This document shows positions 42,450-51,956 of a stretch of DNA of 64,000 nt, piece by piece. The stretch covers positions 372,001-436,000 of the forward strand of contig NZ_VYKJ01000003.1 of the NCBI RefSeq assembly GCF_008710095.1. Direction: 5' to 3'. Source of the stretch: Affinibrenneria salicis. Lineage in GTDB: Bacteria > Pseudomonadota > Gammaproteobacteria > Enterobacterales > Enterobacteriaceae. A program made the translations under genes and the position numbers. Position 1 is the first letter of the stretch. Every line of letters starts with the position of its first letter. Under the pieces are notes generated by a model. That model was not told where the DNA came from, did not search any database, and saw only the letters and a list, made by a program, of their open reading frames with translations.

Positions 42450-43310
42450 TTATTGAAGTACGACGTTTGACAGCGAAGCGACCTTATTGACCAGGCGTCC
42501 TATGTTGCTGATATCGACCTCAACCACATCGCCTTCGCGCATAAAAAGCGGCGGGGTGCGTTTTTTGCCCACTCAGCCTGGGGAACCGGTGATGATGACA
42601 TCGCCGGCCTCTAACGGGCTGAAACGAGAGATATATTCGATCAGGTGCGCAACGGAATTGATCATATTTTGGGTGGAATCATGCTGTACGCGTTGGCCAT
42701 TGAGCCAGGTGCTGATCGAAAGATCCTGCGGGTCGGGAATTTCATCACTGGTCACCAGCCATGGGCCGAACGCGCCCGTTTTACGCCAGTTTTTCCCGGA
42801 GGTAAACCAGCTATATTGCATGTCCCGCACCGATCCGTCCATGAAGCAGCTATAGCCGGCCACGTGCCGCAGAGCGTTTTCACGGGTAATATTGTTGGTG
42901 CTTTTGCCGATTACGACCGCAAGCTCGCCTTCATAATCAAACTCATCGCTGGTATCGGGTTTACAGACGGCCTGGCCATGAGCCGAAAGCGAATCGGCAA
43001 AGCGCACAAACAGGGTCGGCGCGTTGATGGTTTGTTCAAATTCGATCCGCTTTTCCAGATAGTTCATCCCCACGCAGAAAATCTTGCCGGGCGTTTCGAT
43101 GACGGGCAAAAACTGGATTTCATCAAGATAAAAATCGGCGTCTCGCCATGTCATTTTGGTCAGGTCTGCAATGGCATTAGCGGCAATTGCGGATTTTAGA
43201 TCGGGGAAAGAGGGAGAGAGGCGCTCTCCCAGATCGTATACCTGCGTATCTGCAGCGCAGCCCCAGGTTTTTTTACCACTTTGCGGATTAACGAAACTGA
43301 GTAACTTCAT
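42450..43310 (-). pseudogene. Fumarylacetoacetate hydrolase-family gene with premature in-frame stop
   Basis: The intact part encodes 245 residues of an FAH-family hydrolase/decarboxylase: GKIFCVGMNYLEKRIEFEQ, then FDYEGELAVVIGK with metal-binding Glu residues, and GDVIITGSPG. At 42573-42575 a TGA replaces the expected Gly codon. The same frame then continues with VGKKRTPPLFMREGDVVEVD, ending near NIGRLVNKVASLSNVVLQ at 42450. The family normally reads TGxPGGVG there, so one base change (GGA to TGA) explains the break. It lies between LysR and ttdB on the ttd strand. Either it is a pseudogene or the truncated protein is inactive; a sequencing error is possible. Confidence 0.85.
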
Positions 43311-43330
43311 AATTTATCCCGTAGAGAGGT

Positions 43331-43446
43331 GATATAACGGCACACCCGTCATGCTTCCGGCGCGTTGGCGGCGCTCCATTCTTCGGCCCGTCCCTGGGCG
43401 TTATCCTATCGGTCAGCGCTTACCGCCTTTCTGCAAGCCGAATGAT
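43331..43446 (+). repeat. Short dispersed repeat, copy F
   Basis: GATATAACGGCACACCCGTC followed by GCTTCCGGCGCGTTGGCGGC, CTTCGGCCCGTCCCTGGGCG and GCAAGCCGAATGATGTCGGG. Related to copies D and E. It lies between ttdB and the broken FAH gene. Confidence 0.5.
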
Positions 43447-43461
43447 GTCGGGCATAACGCA

Positions 43462-44070
43462 TCATTTAATAAACTTAATCTGGCGGTTGATTTCGTCGAT
43501 GATCGGCAGCTTGCGCGCGTTATAGGTCTTTTTGTTCTCTTCAAATAAGTTGTTGCCTTCGGTATCAATAGAAATAATCAACGGTCCGAACTCTTTGACC
43601 CGATTTACCCACAGCGTTTCGGGCATGCCCAGATCGCGCCATTGCGCATCCTCGATTTTTTCGACGCAGGTTGCGGCCAGAACGGCGCAGCCGCCGGGGA
43701 ATACCGCATGTACCGCTTTGTAACGACGGCAGCCTTCTTCCGTATTCGGGCCCATGCCGCCTTTACCGACGATAAGTTTCACTCCGGTTTGCTCAATGAA
43801 TTCTTTTTCGAATTTTTCCATCCGCATACTGGTGGTGGGGCCGATAGAGATCATTTCGAATTCATTGGTATTTTTTTCTACCACGATGGGGCCGGCATGG
43901 AATATCGCCAGCCCCTGCAGATCAACGGGAAGCTCGCGGCCCAATTCAATCAAACGACGGTGCGCCACGTCGCGGCAGGTTACCAGCGTACCGGTGAGGT
44001 AAACGACATCGCCGGTTTTCAGGGACTGCAGATCTTCATCCTTAATCGGGGTGGTGAGGATTTTTTTCAT
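43462..44070 (-). CDS. ttdB: L(+)-tartrate dehydratase subunit beta
   Basis: A 202-residue beta subunit of the class I fumarase-type hydro-lyase. It begins [20 protein letters not shown] and carries [55 protein letters not shown] and [20 protein letters not shown]. These follow E. coli TtdB almost block for block and at the same length. With TtdA it dehydrates L-tartrate to oxaloacetate using a [4Fe-4S] cluster. ATGA overlap with ttdA. Confidence 0.93.
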   Translation of the reverse strand: MKKILTTPIKDEDLQSLKTGDVVYLTGTLVTCRDVAHRRLIELGRELPVDLQGLAIFHAGPIVVEKNTNEFEMISIGPTTSMRMEKFEKEFIEQTGVKLIVGKGGMGPNTEEGCRRYKAVHAVFPGGCAVLAATCVEKIEDAQWRDLGMPETLWVNRVKEFGPLIISIDTEGNNLFEENKKTYNARKLPIIDEINRQIKFIK

Positions 44071-44969
44071 AGCGCTACACTCTCATGTGACAGAATTTGG
44101 TAGGAAAGATCGGCCGCGAAGCGGATCGTACCGCGGCGGTGCGCCCAACACCCGGTGGACACCGCCACGCCGATCGTGGACGGGTGGCGGGCGGAGGATT
44201 CGATGTTGACGCCCATGACGGACGCCGCGCCGCCCAGACCCTGCGGACCCAGACCGACTTTATTGAGGCCTTCCTCCAGCAGATTTTCCATCCTTGCCGC
44301 ATCGGGATTAGGGTGCTGCGAGGTGACCGGACGCAGTATCGCCTTTTTAGAAAGGCGGGCGGCAGTTTCCACTGAGGTGGATATCCCTACGCCGACCAGC
44401 AGCGGCGGACAGGCATTCACGCCATACGAGGTAATCACGTCAAACACGAACTGATTGACGCCTTCATACCCCTGACCGGGCATTAGGACTTTCGCGGCGC
44501 CGGGCAAAGAACAGCCGCCGCCGGCCATATAGACTTCAATGGTGCAGTGATCGTCATCAGGGATGATTTCCCAGTCCAGCCATGGGATACGCGAGCCCGT
44601 GTTGGTGCCTGTATTTTTCTCAATAAAGGTTTCCACGGCGTTATGGCGCAGCGGCGCTTTTTGGGTCGCTTCGAGCGTCGCGGTTTTTAATATCTCTTCA
44701 AGCTGGCCGATGTAGGGAAAATCGGCGCCCGCGGTAATAAAATATTGAATTACGCCGGTATCCTGACAGCAGGGCCGGTTCAATTCATCCGCACGTTTTT
44801 GATTTTCAAACATTGAGTCGTAAACCACGGTCGCCAGCGGCGTATTTTCTTTTTCCTTTAGTTCCTCCAGTTTTTTTATGACATCTGTGGGTAAGCGTTT
44901 CCCAATGTACCCGGTAAAACGCGTCATTATGTCTTTCAGGGTTGCAACGGCAGATTGCGTATTACTCAC
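44067..44969 (-). CDS. ttdA: L(+)-tartrate dehydratase subunit alpha
   Basis: A 300-residue alpha subunit carrying the [4Fe-4S] cluster. Cluster cysteines are expected in [26 protein letters not shown] and [10 protein letters not shown]. Other matches to E. coli TtdA are [29 protein letters not shown] and [15 protein letters not shown]. The start is a GTG at 44969 with GGAGG a few bases upstream. First gene of a leftward ttdA-ttdB unit, divergent from the MFS carrier gene across about 770 bases. Confidence 0.93.
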   Translation of the reverse strand: MSNTQSAVATLKDIMTRFTGYIGKRLPTDVIKKLEELKEKENTPLATVVYDSMFENQKRADELNRPCCQDTGVIQYFITAGADFPYIGQLEEILKTATLEATQKAPLRHNAVETFIEKNTGTNTGSRIPWLDWEIIPDDDHCTIEVYMAGGGCSLPGAAKVLMPGQGYEGVNQFVFDVITSYGVNACPPLLVGVGISTSVETAARLSKKAILRPVTSQHPNPDAARMENLLEEGLNKVGLGPQGLGGAASVMGVNIESSARHPSTIGVAVSTGCWAHRRGTIRFAADLSYQILSHESVAL

Positions 44970-45741
44970 AAATTACCTCCGAATAATCATGTCTTTCATT
45001 TGTTAATTGTTGGTGTGGTTATCTGTTGATTGTTTATTGTCGAACATTTATTCGTTGAGCCTGATTTCAGGGGGATTTTGTTTTTCTGTCCGTGAAAAAT
45101 CCCCACAAAGAATATGCGCCTTAATACGTCGCTAATCATCGGCTGATGTTTATATAAAAAATATCAATAATTTAATTGTGGTTATGCTGGCCTGAATAAC
45201 TTGTTTTAAATCAAGAAACAGTGATATCAACAGCGGTTTTTAACATGCTGATGATTTTTTATATACATGTTTTATCAAAATACAATGTCTGAAGTGTGAC
45301 ATACATTACGAATGTTAATCTGAATGGCGACAGTGTCGGATATCTTTATTCTCAATCGGTAAATACCCAATCTCTGTCGTTCATGCTGATGGCATACGAT
45401 GTGAAATTTAATTTTTATAAAAATGTGACTCTATTAAAGCTTTTTTGTCGATTGGGAAAGAAATTATGGATCTGAATCACATGTTTACTTCGCTATTTTA
45501 CCATTCTCATTATCCTGTTTTTTTAAATAATTAATTGGTAGGGATGTGCGTTTTTTTGTGATGTACATTTCACATGGATGAGTGAAATTACCGCGTTAAT
45601 TTTTTTATGGCGATTTTCGCTCTATCACACGCTAAAAAAGATAAGCAAAAATTAAATGCTATTTTTCGAAGGTCGATTATATGAATAAAAATATTGATAC
45701 ACCCTTTTTACCCTTTAATATACTGGAATGGTGAGGTTTAT
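44970..45741. other. Long AT-rich regulatory region between ttdA and the carrier gene
   Basis: About 770 bases with no gene. It is clearly more AT-rich than its surroundings and must hold the divergent promoters for ttdAB and the MFS carrier. It contains an inverted repeat at 45557-45574 and half sites of the type TGTGA (for example in AAGTGTGACATAC near 45294). Catabolite control by CRP is plausible but not shown. Confidence 0.5.
45557..45574. promoter_or_regulatory. Inverted repeat TGTGA-N8-TCACA
   Basis: TGTGA at 45557-45561 and TCACA at 45570-45574, 168 bases before the carrier ATG. The arms match the CRP half site, but the spacing is 8 instead of 6. It may therefore be a poor CRP site or the site of another regulator. 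Confidence 0.35.
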
Positions 45742-47082
45742 ATGACAATTCAGCAAGCCATTGCGGCGCAGAAACCTACCGGTGTACGGTGGGGCGTCAT
45801 GATTATGTTGTTTATTGTTACCGCTATTAATTATGGAGATCGTTCTACTCTTGCTATCGCCGGCCCGGCGATGTCGGCGGATTTAGGGATTAATGCCGCG
45901 CAGATGGGATGGGTCTTCTCCGCATTTTCATGGACATACGTCGCCAGCCAGATCCCCGGCGGGTGGCTGTTAGATAAATTCGGATCGAAGCGCGTCTATT
46001 TTTTAAGTATTCTGTTCTGGTCTTTGTTTACCCTGTTGCAGGGGACGGTCGGCATATTCAGCAGTATTTGGGCGTTTACTATTCTGTTTACCCTGAGATT
46101 GCTGGTCGGCGTTTCGGAGGCGCCTTCTTTTCCCGCCAATAGCCGAATCTCATCCGCATGGTTCCCCGCCAGCGAACGCGCAACGGCGGTGTCAATATAC
46201 AGTTCCGCGCAATATTTCGCCACGGTCATTTTCGCGCCCATCATGGGATGGCTGACTGCGGAGATAGGCTGGGAATCGGTATATTATTTTATGGGCGGTA
46301 TTGGCATTCTGATCAGTTTAATTTGGCTGAAAGTGATTTATACGCCGAAAGATCATCCCAGAATCAATCAGGCCGAAATTGACTACCTGGTAGAGGGGGG
46401 CGCGCTGGTCGATATGGATCAAAAAAAATCTGCCGCCGAAAAAAAACAGGGGCCGAATCTGGGATATTTAAAACAGTTGGTCACCAACCGGATGATGCTG
46501 GGCGTGTATCTTGCTCAGTATTGCATCAATGTGTTTACGTTCTTTTTTATCACCTGGTTCCCCGTATATCTGGCTACCGAACGCGGTATCGATATTAAAG
46601 CGGTCGGCTTTATCGCCGCTATACCCGCCATCTGCGGTTTTGTCGGCGGGATTCTTGGCGGGGTGATTTCCGACTTTTTATTAAGAAAAACGGGTTCGCT
46701 TTCTGTCGCCCGTAAGACGCCGATCGTACTCGGCATGTTGTGTTCAATGGTTATGATATTTTGCAACTATGTGGATTCGATCTATCTGGTTATTGTTTTC
46801 ATGTCCGTATCTTTTTTCTGCAAAGGCATGGGCGCGCTTGGCTGGGCGGTGATGGCGGATACCGCGCCGAAGGAAATTAGCGGTCTGGCTGGCGGTATTT
46901 TTAATATGAGCGGTAATATCGCCGGCATTATTTCGTCAATTACTATCGGATATATTGTCCACGCGACGGGTAAGTTTGAATGGGCGCTGATTTTTGTTGT
47001 CAGCCATGCCTTTTTGGCTGCATTCAGCTACCTGTGCCTTGTCGGGCCGATTAAGCGGATCGAACTGAAAAAAATAGGCTGA
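45742..47082 (+). CDS. MFS transporter, anion:cation symporter family (GudP/GarP-like)
   Basis: A 446-residue major facilitator with 12 predicted membrane segments. The first loop has NYGDRSTLAIAGPAMSADLG, then WTYVASQIPGGWLLDKFGSKRVY (motif A), and FTLRLLVGVSEAPSFPANSR. These are typical of the ACS family that imports glucarate, galactarate, tartrate and similar organic anions by proton symport. The ATG at 45742 follows TGGTGAGG; a start 16 codons earlier is less likely. Divergent from ttdAB, so the likely substrate is tartrate. Confidence 0.88.
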   Translation: MTIQQAIAAQKPTGVRWGVMIMLFIVTAINYGDRSTLAIAGPAMSADLGINAAQMGWVFSAFSWTYVASQIPGGWLLDKFGSKRVYFLSILFWSLFTLLQGTVGIFSSIWAFTILFTLRLLVGVSEAPSFPANSRISSAWFPASERATAVSIYSSAQYFATVIFAPIMGWLTAEIGWESVYYFMGGIGILISLIWLKVIYTPKDHPRINQAEIDYLVEGGALVDMDQKKSAAEKKQGPNLGYLKQLVTNRMMLGVYLAQYCINVFTFFFITWFPVYLATERGIDIKAVGFIAAIPAICGFVGGILGGVISDFLLRKTGSLSVARKTPIVLGMLCSMVMIFCNYVDSIYLVIVFMSVSFFCKGMGALGWAVMADTAPKEISGLAGGIFNMSGNIAGIISSITIGYIVHATGKFEWALIFVVSHAFLAAFSYLCLVGPIKRIELKKIG

Positions 47083-47230
47083 TGGACGTGATGCCGTTAG
47101 CGCCTGAAACACCGACCGACCACAAGACGCGTGAATATCCGCTCAATATCTGGCGTATTGCCCGCACGGGGGCGCCTGATTGCGTGCGAACTTCACGACC
47201 GGGCGGTTAACGATCGTCAGGCGACCTGTT

Positions 47231-47260
47231 CTTGCCCGACCTCTTCGCCGGTCGGGCAAG
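47231..47260. terminator. Strong hairpin, possible terminator
   Basis: CTTGCCCGACC at 47231-47241 pairs perfectly with GGTCGGGCAAG at 47250-47260 around an eight-base loop. There is no T tract on either strand, so it may act as a processing or transcript-end structure rather than a classic intrinsic terminator. Confidence 0.4.
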
Positions 47261-47350
47261 CATGAATTGCCTTTACCCGAGTGCGATATGCGGTGTGTGA
47301 CATAGCCGGATTTCCATGTAATGTAGATATATGGCATACTACGGCCGGTA

Positions 47351-47367
47351 TACTGTACTGTTTAGTA
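47351..47367. promoter_or_regulatory. TetR-type palindromic site 1 (autoregulatory)
   Basis: TACTGTACTGTTTAGTA lies 68 bases before the TetR start. It fits the pattern AAACTnTACnGTAnAGTTT also seen at 53555, 54115 and 60511. A site at this position would let the regulator control its own gene. Confidence 0.55.
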
Positions 47368-47434
47368 ATCGGATTATTTTTTGTTTTCACACACTTGTTA
47401 ACGTAACTACGCAGACTCGCCAGGGGAGGTAGAA

Positions 47435-48070
47435 TTGAGAACGCTGACAGAGGAACGGCGCCAGGCAATAATCGATGCGGCCTCGCAGTTATTTCAGGAG
47501 ATGGGGTATGAACGCGCGTCGATGAATGAAGTGGCGAAGCGGGTAGGCGGCTCCAAAGCGACCCTGTACAACTACTTTTCGTCGAAGGAAGAGTTGTTTG
47601 AAACGGTCGTGCGTACCTACAGCACCCGTTTTCTGACTGATGCGGCATCCCAGTTGACCGCAGCCAACAGTAAAGGGTTAAACTTTGAGCAAAAGCTGAC
47701 GCAGTTTGGTGAAGGAATGCTGCAGGTGCTAAGCGGCGACAATCAGGCGCTGCAAATTTACCGCGTTGTCGTGGGAGAAGCCGGGCACTCCGATATTGGT
47801 AAACTGTTCCGGGAGTCCGGCAGCGAGGAAAGCATGGAGAAGCTCGCTCAGACAATGGCCGAGGCGATGGCGAAAGGAGAACTGGGCGAGGGAGAACCCA
47901 TGCTGCGCGCGCAGCAATTCACCTCACTGGTAAAATCGGAAGTCGACGTGGTTGTGCTGCAGCGTGAGCTGCCGCGCTTTAGCGACGCGCAGATTAAGGT
48001 CATGGTCAAAAACGCCGTCCGGCTGTTTTTGTATGGCGCGTTGCCTCAGCAAGACAACAACGCCAGATAA
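47435..48070 (+). CDS. TetR/AcrR-family transcriptional regulator (envelope/efflux block)
   Basis: A 211-residue repressor. The HTH is ASQLFQEMGYERASMNEVAK followed by GGSKATLYNYFSSKEELFE (about 16-54), which is the AcrR-like core. The rest is helical, with LVKSEVDVVVLQRELP near the C-terminus. The start is a TTG at 47435 preceded by GGGGAGG (47423-47429). The gene is followed by convergent pqiC. A palindrome upstream recurs before three other transcripts in the next 13 kb, including the RND pump, so this is the best candidate for their regulator. Confidence 0.87.
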   Translation: MRTLTEERRQAIIDAASQLFQEMGYERASMNEVAKRVGGSKATLYNYFSSKEELFETVVRTYSTRFLTDAASQLTAANSKGLNFEQKLTQFGEGMLQVLSGDNQALQIYRVVVGEAGHSDIGKLFRESGSEESMEKLAQTMAEAMAKGELGEGEPMLRAQQFTSLVKSEVDVVVLQRELPRFSDAQIKVMVKNAVRLFLYGALPQQDNNAR

Positions 48071-48301
48071 AGGCGAGCGATTGCCTCCGCCTGAGCGGCT
48101 TGCGCGCATTGCAAGGGCCGCCGCCGGGCAGAGCGCAATCCTTCCGCGTCGCTGGCGGGCGGAATCAGCCGTCGCCGCTGACGCCAGCCGCATCTCGCCG
48201 GCGTGTTTCGGCGCGCGTCTTTTCCATCAGCGTCCCTGCGATGCGGCCGTTCCGGCATGCTGATGGATTTCTTTCTTACGTCGGGCCATTCAGCGTCTGC
48301 G

Positions 48302-48913
48302 CTAATTCGGGCAGGGCGCAGCCGTATTCTCCGACCAGCGCCGCGCGGTTTGTGCGATCTGCGCCGACATCTGCGTGAGAACATCCTGCCAGGCGGGGAA
48401 TATCTGCGTGTAATCGCCGGCGGCCCGTTGCGTCAGGCGGCTGGAACACAGGAGACTGACTCGCCGACCGTCGCGCTTCGTCGATAGCGTCCAGTCGGCA
48501 TCAAGGCTGACCGCGTTGCCCGGCCAGCTGTCGAAGCGGCGTATCTGGATCAGGATTCTGATCGCCGGCGTGCCTTCAGTCCGAACCAGCCCTGAAATAT
48601 CCTGCGCGCCGGACTGGTGCGCTATCTGCGACGCCAGCGCGGTATGCAGTTCATCGCCCAGCGGGCTGAGCCAGCGGTCGTTATCCAGCACCGCCACGCG
48701 GCTGTTATCCTGTCTGACCACCACCTGCGACATATCCAGCTGCGCGGGAACGCCGACCGGCAGAACGTCGATCACAAAAGGGGCGTCGGCCGGGAATGCG
48801 CCGACCGGCGGCGTCGGACTTACCAGCGTGTGGTAGGCGATCTGCGGCGAAGCGCAGGCCGCCAGACCCAGTAACGCGCCGCTGACCACCAGCGCATTGA
48901 ATGAACGTTTCAT
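48302..48913 (-). CDS. pqiC: Outer-membrane lipoprotein of the Pqi system
   Basis: A 203-residue lipoprotein (YmbA/PqiC family, ABC-type transport auxiliary domain). The lipobox LAAC is at about residues 17-20 (GALLGLAACAS). The body carries VSPTPPVGAFPADAPFVIDVLPVGVPAQLDMSQVV (in pieces) and DNDRWLSPLGDEL. PqiC forms a ring in the outer membrane on the PqiB tube. TAATG overlap with pqiB. Third gene of pqiABC. Confidence 0.9.
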   Translation of the reverse strand: MKRSFNALVVSGALLGLAACASPQIAYHTLVSPTPPVGAFPADAPFVIDVLPVGVPAQLDMSQVVVRQDNSRVAVLDNDRWLSPLGDELHTALASQIAHQSGAQDISGLVRTEGTPAIRILIQIRRFDSWPGNAVSLDADWTLSTKRDGRRVSLLCSSRLTQRAAGDYTQIFPAWQDVLTQMSAQIAQTARRWSENTAAPCPN

Positions 48914-50553
48914 TAGCGATCTCCTGCGGGATAACCGGTATGGTTGGCGGAATGTGTGGATGCGGGGTCCGCCGGACGTCCCTGCAACAGGGATTCGGGG
49001 TGCCGGCTGAGCTGGTCGGTGACGCCGCGCACCGCCCGCAGCGTTCGGCCGGCTTCCTGCAGGGTTTGCATCAGGTTAATCAGCAGCGGCGAATCTTCCG
49101 CCAGCAGATCCTGCGCTCGTTCCGTCGTCTGCTGGGTCTGCGCCATTAACCGGTTTGCCGCCGGCAGCGTCTGTTTGTTCACCATGCGGAGCGTTTTATT
49201 CAGCTCGGCCAGCGAACCATCCAGATTATTGCCGATGGAGGCGAGCGGCATTCCATCGATTTTTTTGACGATCGAGGCCAGCTGCTCCTGAATTTTGTCG
49301 AGACCGCCGTTCACCGTCGGCAGCAGCAGAGGGCGGGCATTGAGATCAAAACGGGCTCTGGGCGCATCGGGAATAAAGTCGAGGGAAATATACAGTTGCC
49401 CGGTCAGCAGGCTGCTGGGCATCGCCTGGGCGCGTAAGCCATTTTCGACCAGATCGCGGGTAAAGATGGCGGTGGCCTGCGCGATATCGCCCGCCGGCTG
49501 CGGCAGTTTTTCCAGCACATGCCCCATTCTGGAGGGATAGACCTCGATACTCACTATGGTTGGGAAACGATAGCCGGCCGGATTGTAATCCAGCTCGATG
49601 GACTTGACCCGCCCAACTCTGACGCTGGAAAACTCGACTGGCGCGCCGATATCAAGACCGCGCAGAGAGCGTTCAAAACGCAGCCGGAATAGAATGGCCG
49701 GCCCATCGGGCGGGGCCATCGCGCTATCCTGATCGGCGGCCAGCATATATTTGGCCGGCATGCGTTGCGGCGAGGCCGCGCTGTTTTCGGGGGTAAGAAA
49801 GGCGATCCCGCCGGCCATGATGGCGGCGACGGTCTGCGTCTTCAGACGAAAGCCGCCGGTTCCGACGGAGAGATCAACGCCGCTGACATTCCAGAAACGG
49901 GTATCCGCGGTGACCAGCCGATCATAGGGCGCATCGATAAACACCCGCAGGCTGACGCATGTTCCGTCTTCGCGCAGGTGGTAGGACGCGACGCGGCCAA
50001 CCTGGACCCGGCGGTAATAGATCGGCGAGCCGATATCCAGCGAGCCGAGATCGTCGGCTTCAATAATGAACTGGCTGCCTGGGCTGCCGCCGATAACGGC
50101 CGGGGGGACTTCCAGACCGGTAAAGGCATTGCTGTTTTCTTTGGCTTCCCCGCGGTCCACGCCGATATAGGCGCCGGAAAGCAACGTATCGATACCGCTG
50201 ACGCCGCTGATGCCGACCCGCGGTCGGACAACCCAGAAGCGGGTGTCGGCGCGGGTCAGATTTTTCGCGCTTTTGCTTAGCCGTACCTTAACCAACACGC
50301 GCGAATTATTGCGGCTGAGCGTGATATCTTTCACGATGCCGACCGTCACGTCTTTGTATTTAACGGCGGTTTTGCCGGCTTCCAGCCCGGCCGCGTTGTT
50401 GAAGGAGATGGTGATCTCCGGGCCGGAAGACAGCCGGGCCTGGATCAACATAGACAGACCGATTAGCAGCGCGATAACCGGCACCAGCCAGATCAGCGCA
50501 TTACGCCAGTTCCTGCCGCTAAGGGCAGGATCGTCAGGGTGCGGGTACTTCAT
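48913..50553 (-). CDS. pqiB: MCE (MlaD-like) tunnel protein of the Pqi system
   Basis: A 546-residue inner-membrane-anchored protein with one N-terminal membrane segment (LIWLVPVIALLIGLSMLI, about 17-34) and three MCE domains. The first begins ITISFNNAAGLEAGKTAVKYKDVTVGIV. A second begins IIEADDLGSLDIGSPIYYRRVQVGRV, and the third RFERSLRGLDIGAPVEFSSVRVGRV. The helical C-terminus (from about 430) builds the long needle. It carries lipids between membranes. ATGA overlap with pqiA. Confidence 0.93.
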   Translation of the reverse strand: MKYPHPDDPALSGRNWRNALIWLVPVIALLIGLSMLIQARLSSGPEITISFNNAAGLEAGKTAVKYKDVTVGIVKDITLSRNNSRVLVKVRLSKSAKNLTRADTRFWVVRPRVGISGVSGIDTLLSGAYIGVDRGEAKENSNAFTGLEVPPAVIGGSPGSQFIIEADDLGSLDIGSPIYYRRVQVGRVASYHLREDGTCVSLRVFIDAPYDRLVTADTRFWNVSGVDLSVGTGGFRLKTQTVAAIMAGGIAFLTPENSAASPQRMPAKYMLAADQDSAMAPPDGPAILFRLRFERSLRGLDIGAPVEFSSVRVGRVKSIELDYNPAGYRFPTIVSIEVYPSRMGHVLEKLPQPAGDIAQATAIFTRDLVENGLRAQAMPSSLLTGQLYISLDFIPDAPRARFDLNARPLLLPTVNGGLDKIQEQLASIVKKIDGMPLASIGNNLDGSLAELNKTLRMVNKQTLPAANRLMAQTQQTTERAQDLLAEDSPLLINLMQTLQEAGRTLRAVRGVTDQLSRHPESLLQGRPADPASTHSANHTGYPAGDR

Positions 50554-51788
50554 TTATCACCTTCCCAGATTCGTCGCGGATCAAAACTCAAAGCAGAGAG
50601 CATGGTCAGAATGACCACCAGAGCAAAAAACACAATGCCGGCTCGCGGCTCGGCCTCGCTGAGCGCATGAAACTGCACCAGCGCCGAGATCACCGCCACG
50701 ACGACGACATCCAGCATGGACCAGCTGCCGATCCATTCGGTTATTCTGTATAGCCGGGTTCGCTCTCGTCTGGCCCAGCCGCTATGGCGGCGGGTGGTGA
50801 TAAGCAGCAAGCCGAGGGCGAGAAATTTCATGCAGGGGATCACCACGCTGGCGATAAAAATAATGGCGGCAATGCCGTACGATCCCCCGCGCCAGAATTC
50901 GATAACGCCGGCCATAATGGTGCTCTCGCTGCCCCGGCCAAACAGGCTGGTATACATCACCGGCAGGACGTTGGCGGGAATATAAAAGATCACCGCGGCG
51001 CTCAGCAGCGCCCAGCTGCGGGCGTCGCCAGGCGGGCGATGGCGGGTCAGCCGGCTAGCGCAACGCGGGCAGCGGCTGTCGCCATCGTTCGTCGGCAAAG
51101 CGCTGACCAATCCGCAAACGTCGCAACCGCAAATCTGGGTTTCGCCGGCGTCTGGCTCATCGCCGGCCTGAGCGCCGGCACGGCGGGGCGGCTCGATCGC
51201 CCAGAGCGGGCGCAGATCATGATGGGTTATGATAACAATCAAAACCAGAGAGACGGCGAGCGCCCAGCCTCCGGGGCCTGGCGCGACGTCCAGCAGCGAA
51301 GATAATTTGACCGCGGCCACCAGAAAACCCAACACCCCGACTTCGATCATACTCCAGGGGCGCAGCCACAATAATGTTTTCATCCACATGGCGAACCCGG
51401 GCGCCCGGCGACGATAGCGGGCGAACAGCAGCAGCCAGATGGTCAGCGTTATCTGCAGCGCGGGGGCGAAAATCAGCAAAAATGCGGTGCACAGGGCCAA
51501 CAGAGGAAAACGTTGCCCCAGCGATGGCGGCCATGCGGCCTGCCATAAGGTGACTTCATTATGGATGCCGTGAAAGCTGACGCTCATTACCGGGCAGACG
51601 CAGGCGATGAAAAAGGTGATTGCCGCGGCGAGGGACAGCGGCAGTATGCGCGCGATACCGGCGCCGTCGCTGCGCCAGAGTACGGCCTGACAACGTTTGC
51701 ACAGCGCCGTTCGGTTGGCGGTATAGGGACGCCGCCGGTATACGCCGTCGCACTGCGGGCAAACAGTCAAACAGGAATAAATTTTCAT
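50550..51788 (-). CDS. pqiA: Inner-membrane protein of the Pqi system
   Basis: A 412-residue integral membrane protein with two halves, each a zinc-ribbon-like CxxC pair followed by four membrane segments. The first pair is CPQC...CKRC (about 11-35) and the second CDVC...CPRC (about 220-245). Blocks VMSVSFHGIHNEVTLWQA and VLPVMYTSLFGRGSESTIMAGVIEFWRGGSYGIA are typical of PqiA. First gene of the operon. In E. coli pqi is induced by SoxRS; no SoxS site was identified here. Confidence 0.92.
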   Translation of the reverse strand: MKIYSCLTVCPQCDGVYRRRPYTANRTALCKRCQAVLWRSDGAGIARILPLSLAAAITFFIACVCPVMSVSFHGIHNEVTLWQAAWPPSLGQRFPLLALCTAFLLIFAPALQITLTIWLLLFARYRRRAPGFAMWMKTLLWLRPWSMIEVGVLGFLVAAVKLSSLLDVAPGPGGWALAVSLVLIVIITHHDLRPLWAIEPPRRAGAQAGDEPDAGETQICGCDVCGLVSALPTNDGDSRCPRCASRLTRHRPPGDARSWALLSAAVIFYIPANVLPVMYTSLFGRGSESTIMAGVIEFWRGGSYGIAAIIFIASVVIPCMKFLALGLLLITTRRHSGWARRERTRLYRITEWIGSWSMLDVVVVAVISALVQFHALSEAEPRAGIVFFALVVILTMLSALSFDPRRIWEGDK

Positions 51789-51956
51789 AATACAGGACTG
51801 ATGATTCGGTTATGTCGGCCTGTGAGGCGGCTTACCGCACCCGGTCAGCCGCAAGTTGTATGACGGCGTTTCGCCATCTTATTTTATTGTTCTGCTGTGC
51901 TGGTCGATGGCGGGACAGGGCGGCGGACCCCGCCTTCCCGCCAGGATACTCTGCTA

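Larger units (their letters stand above)
47083..47434. other. Intergenic region before the TetR gene
   Basis: No gene seen in 352 bases. It has a strong 11-base-pair hairpin (47231-47260), probably the end of the carrier transcript, then an AT-rich promoter part with a TetR-type palindrome (47351-47367). Confidence 0.5.

Noticed and set aside
42573..42575. TGA in the FAH gene as a selenocysteine codon
   Set aside because: Family members have glycine there, not cysteine, and no stem-loop of SECIS type is evident after it.
45557..45574. A standard CRP site
   Set aside because: The half sites are right, but spacing is 8 instead of 6, so I list it only as an inverted repeat.
51789..51956. Another copy of the dispersed repeat after MipA
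   Set aside because: Only a short stretch (GGCTTACCGCACCCGGTCAG) is reminiscent; block order is not kept.
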